NCBI GenBank assembly: GCA_050084985.1
Contig: JBITNC010000001.1
Span: 3,720,001 to 3,784,000 of the forward strand
Source: Nageia nagi
Taxonomy: Eukaryota > Pinophyta
Direction: 5' to 3'
DNA length: 64,000 nucleotides
Made by a program: the position numbers and the translations under genes. The notes below the pieces were generated by a model. That model was not told the origin of the DNA, searched no databases, and saw nothing but the letters and a program-made list of their open reading frames with translations. Positions 61,675 to 64,000 of this stretch are shown here, one piece after another (the stretch's first letter is position 1; each line of letters begins with the position of its first letter).

Positions 61675-62062
61675 ATGTTTACGGTTGGACATTTGAGTCT
61701 TGTGCCTGGCTGCATCTGTAGGAATCCTCTTGTCATGAATAGTAGGTCCTTGATCTTCTTGGCCTTCCTAAAACTAGTCACCCCAAAAAGTAGGGTGCTA
61801 TTCATGGACTATAAATGGGTAATCCATTTGACTTGGGAATTAATCCTTAGGCCTTGAATATGGCCTAAATCTCAAGCATTTGTGAGCATTCTCCCCAAGG
61901 ATTATGCTAAGATGATAAAGAGATAAGGGGAAAAGGGGATCTCTTGATCGGAGGCTCCTATTTGCAATGAAGAGATGTTGGAGAACACCATTAATTGAAC
62001 TCTTCCACTATCTCTAATATGAGCAATAAAAGAATGCCAAATGGCACTTCTTATTGTGTGAT
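61675..62062 (-). pseudogene. LINE reverse transcriptase fragment
   Basis: The minus strand reads SAIWHSFIAHIRDSGRVQL, then EIPFSPYLFIILA, SLGRMLTNA, DLGHIQGLRINSQVK and TLLFGVTSF in one main frame with three stops. These correspond to the plant LINE RT motifs QGDPLSPxLF and FADDTLLF. The FADD catalytic box is lost (SMNSTLLFG). The right end at about 62.06 kb is cut by the LTR of the next gypsy element. Confidence 0.75.
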
Positions 62063-62080
62063 GTTCCTTTTATATATATA

Positions 62081-62861
62081 TGTTTTTTTTTCTAGCAAAC
62101 CCTCAACAAAAAAATGCAGAAATAAATTGCAGCAATAAAACAACTCAGAAATTGTTCATAAAATAACACAAGTATGAGGAGAAATCAGCCAGTATCATAT
62201 ATTAAATATTGCCAAATCAATACAACAGCTGGAATGGACAAATGGAGTCCCCAAGGAACTCAAAATGCAGATACCAACTCCCACAAGTGGGACGAACTGA
62301 CCCCAAGGCTGAACTGATGCAAAAACTCGCCAATATTGACCCCAAATACAAGCATAGAGTTTGGGGCTGCCAACAGGTCTGAAACACATGTCACAAACGC
62401 TCCCAAGAATGCCATGAACTTCCCAAATTGAGTGAATCCCTTCACCAAAAATGCCATGAACCACTCATAGATGCCTTTTTTTGTATTTTTGATATTTTAG
62501 GGCAACAACACCTCCAATGATTATGCCAAGACCCCAACCATGCACCTCCAATGCACTATGGGAATGAGCAAGACCTACAATCTCAACTCATGGAAACTCT
62601 AGGGTTTCAATATTCAATTCTGATATCAACATAACATGCCCAAAATGGGATGCTCACTTCCTTTTATATGATGAGGTTCTAATTTGGAGTTGACATCTCC
62701 CAACCCTAAAATCACTTAAAGTGCCCTATTACAACATAAAAACATAAAACATAAATAAACACAACTCAAGTTATGTATCCTAGTCACATGAACCCTTTTT
62801 TTCACTTTTATAATTAAGTGTAAGAGACATTTAGAAAAATATTTATTTTTGGGACATTACA
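62081..62861 (-). repeat. 3' LTR of a Ty3/gypsy element
   Basis: The right border is firm: on the minus strand the LTR begins TGTAATGTCCCAAAA right after the purine tract TTTGAGGAGGGTGGACT. The left border near 62081 (TG, next to the LINE fragment) is tentative, giving about 781 bp. The TATA region is around 62668-62675 (TTTTATATG on +). It has no similarity to the copia LTRs. The frames inside (62195-62464) are chance. Confidence 0.65.
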
Positions 62862-62878
62862 AGTCCACCCTCCTCAAA
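62862..62878 (-). promoter_or_regulatory. polypurine tract of the gypsy element
   Basis: Minus strand TTTGAGGAGGGTGGACT directly precedes the LTR start. It is the usual primer for plus-strand synthesis. Confidence 0.8.
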
Positions 62879-64000
62879 TTGCTTGTCCTCAAGCAAAGTC
62901 AAAGCTGGAGCATCTAAAATTTTTGCACCTTCCCAAGTAGCATCCTCTATAGGCAAGTCTTTCCACTTCACAAGATATTCTTGATAGTCCTCCTCCTAAG
63001 CTTTCTCTCCCTTGTCTCAAGGATCAATTCAGGTTCAAGAATGAGCTTTCTTTCATCATCAAGGGGTGGCAAATCTGAAGATGGCTGAATATGTTTGCCT
63101 AAGGCCTTTTTCAAGCAAGAAACATGAAAAACATTGTGTATCTTACTCTTACTTGGAAGTTCCAAAGCCTATGCAACCTGTCCAACCTTACTAATCAACT
63201 TGTAAGGCCCATAGAACATGGGTTTTAGCTTCTCTGCTCCACTCTTCTTCAATGTGGATTGTTTGTAGGGCTGCAACCTAACATAAACCAAGTCACTCAC
63301 CTCAAATGAGCGCTCTCTATGATGCTGATCTGCATACTTCTTTTGCTGCTTTTGTGCCATAAGAATATTGTCATTCAAATCATTAAGAATATCTTGATTT
63401 TCTGCTGCAAAGTCTCTAGCTTTTTGGACCCTTGAATCACCAAAAATCAGATCTGAAAAGTATGGGGGATCATAACCATAAAGTGCCTTGAATGGAGACA
63501 TTTTTCTGGACATATGATAAGTAGAATTGTAGCAATATTCACCAAGGTGCAGCCATTTAACCCATGCATTTTGTTGACCTGAAACATAATTTCTCAAATA
63601 TCTTTCAAGCTATTTGTTAACAATTTTAGTTTGCCCATCAGTTTGGGGATGATAGCTAGTACTAGGAGTCAATTTAGTATCACATAGCTTAACCAATTCC
63701 CACCAAAACATGCTCAAAATTTGCTGTCCCTATAACTCACAATGGATTTAGGCAAACTATGCAATCTGAAAACTTCTTTAAAAAACAAATCAGCAACTTG
63801 TATGGCTGTATAGGTTATTGAAATCGCATAGAAATGAGCAAATTTTGTCAATCTATCAACAACAACAGATATGCAATCCCTCATGTATACCTTGGGCAAA
63901 CCGGTAATGAAATCCATGGAGATACTTTCCCATTCCTGATTGAGATTAGGAAGTGGTTGAAGTAAACCAACTGAAAATTCATATTCTCCCTTGTTTTCTT
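62862..64000 (-). pseudogene. Ty3/gypsy pol 3' end (integrase and chromodomain-side tail), cut by window end
   Basis: In minus order the integrase core (63917-63714) has MDFITGLPK and VVDRLTKFAHF, with VSYRDSKF where relatives have VSDRD. A frameshift follows near 63715. Then come STSYHPQTDGQTK (catalytic Glu replaced by Lys) and a stop at about 63607. A long open piece (63597-63169) follows with KMSPFKALYGYDPP and the zinc-free tail YADQHHRERSFEVSDLVYV. The C-terminal piece (63165-62968) has NVFHVSCLKKALGKH, the stretch before a chromodomain in chromovirus-type elements. Reverse transcriptase would lie beyond 64000. Non-functional. Confidence 0.88.

Noticed and set aside
62195-62464. Minus-strand frames of 65-89 codons with Gly/Phe/Trp composition
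   Set aside because: They lie inside the gypsy LTR and overlap in different frames with no domain.

Overview
The window is repeat-dominated, AT-rich nuclear DNA from a land plant. It carries one intron-containing plant-type ankyrin/PGG-domain membrane protein gene in a field of decayed Ty1/copia and Ty3/gypsy LTR retrotransposons, LINE fragments, a probable tRNA-derived SINE and a foldback DNA element. Plant assignment rests on the gene family and the retroelement lineages. A large, repeat-rich genome such as a gymnosperm is a guess from the repeat load, not something the sequence proves. No rRNA, tRNA gene, CRISPR or bacterial-type operon was seen.

Layout. 1-1529: 3' end and 3' LTR of a + strand copia-like element. 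About 1.9-2.65 kb: decayed minus-strand coding remnant of unknown identity. 6732-7229: solo LTR with a perfect 5-bp target duplication. 7.56-7.79 kb: SINE-like fragment. 8711-12716: the only intact gene, three exons, about 590 residues, ankyrin repeats plus a four-helix PGG domain (ITN1/ACD6-like). 13.8-16.4 kb: minus-strand Ty3/gypsy gag-protease remnant. 18061-26476: complete but dead minus-strand copia element (500-bp LTRs, CATTA duplications). 26.5-28.66 kb: unrecognised decayed sequence. 28664 to about 49.1 kb: a nest. A minus-strand copia (element 2) is split by a second minus-strand copia (element 3, 29791-37487, AAAAA duplications) and by a + strand LTR element without pol (element 4, 41510-48585, GAGTT/GATTT duplications). 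49.1-55.1 kb: nothing recognisable apart from short low-complexity coding-like pieces. 55110-55882: foldback/MITE-like element. 57317-57475: long near-perfect hairpin. 58.69-59.16 kb and 61.67-62.06 kb: LINE RNase H and reverse transcriptase fragments. About 62.08-64.0 kb: 3' LTR and integrase end of a minus-strand gypsy element that runs out of the window.

All retroelement reading frames seen are broken by stops, frameshifts or lost catalytic residues. The copia-like LTRs belong to one broad superfamily (TGTTRG/TGTTGG starts, TTCA ends, a shared TATA region, TGGTATYAGA primer sites). This explains the nesting and the mosaic elements.

The most unusual structures are four. (1) A 155-bp hairpin that looks like a young small-RNA precursor. 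(2) A 62-bp-arm palindrome inside an LTR that mirrors its TATA box. (3) A 45-bp tandem-repeat module shared by elements 3 and 4, which in element 3 replaces the gag body. (4) A GC-rich 37-bp minisatellite in the element 4 leader, apparently expanded from a motif also present in the element 3 leader. Everything here was worked out by eye; no database search was run.
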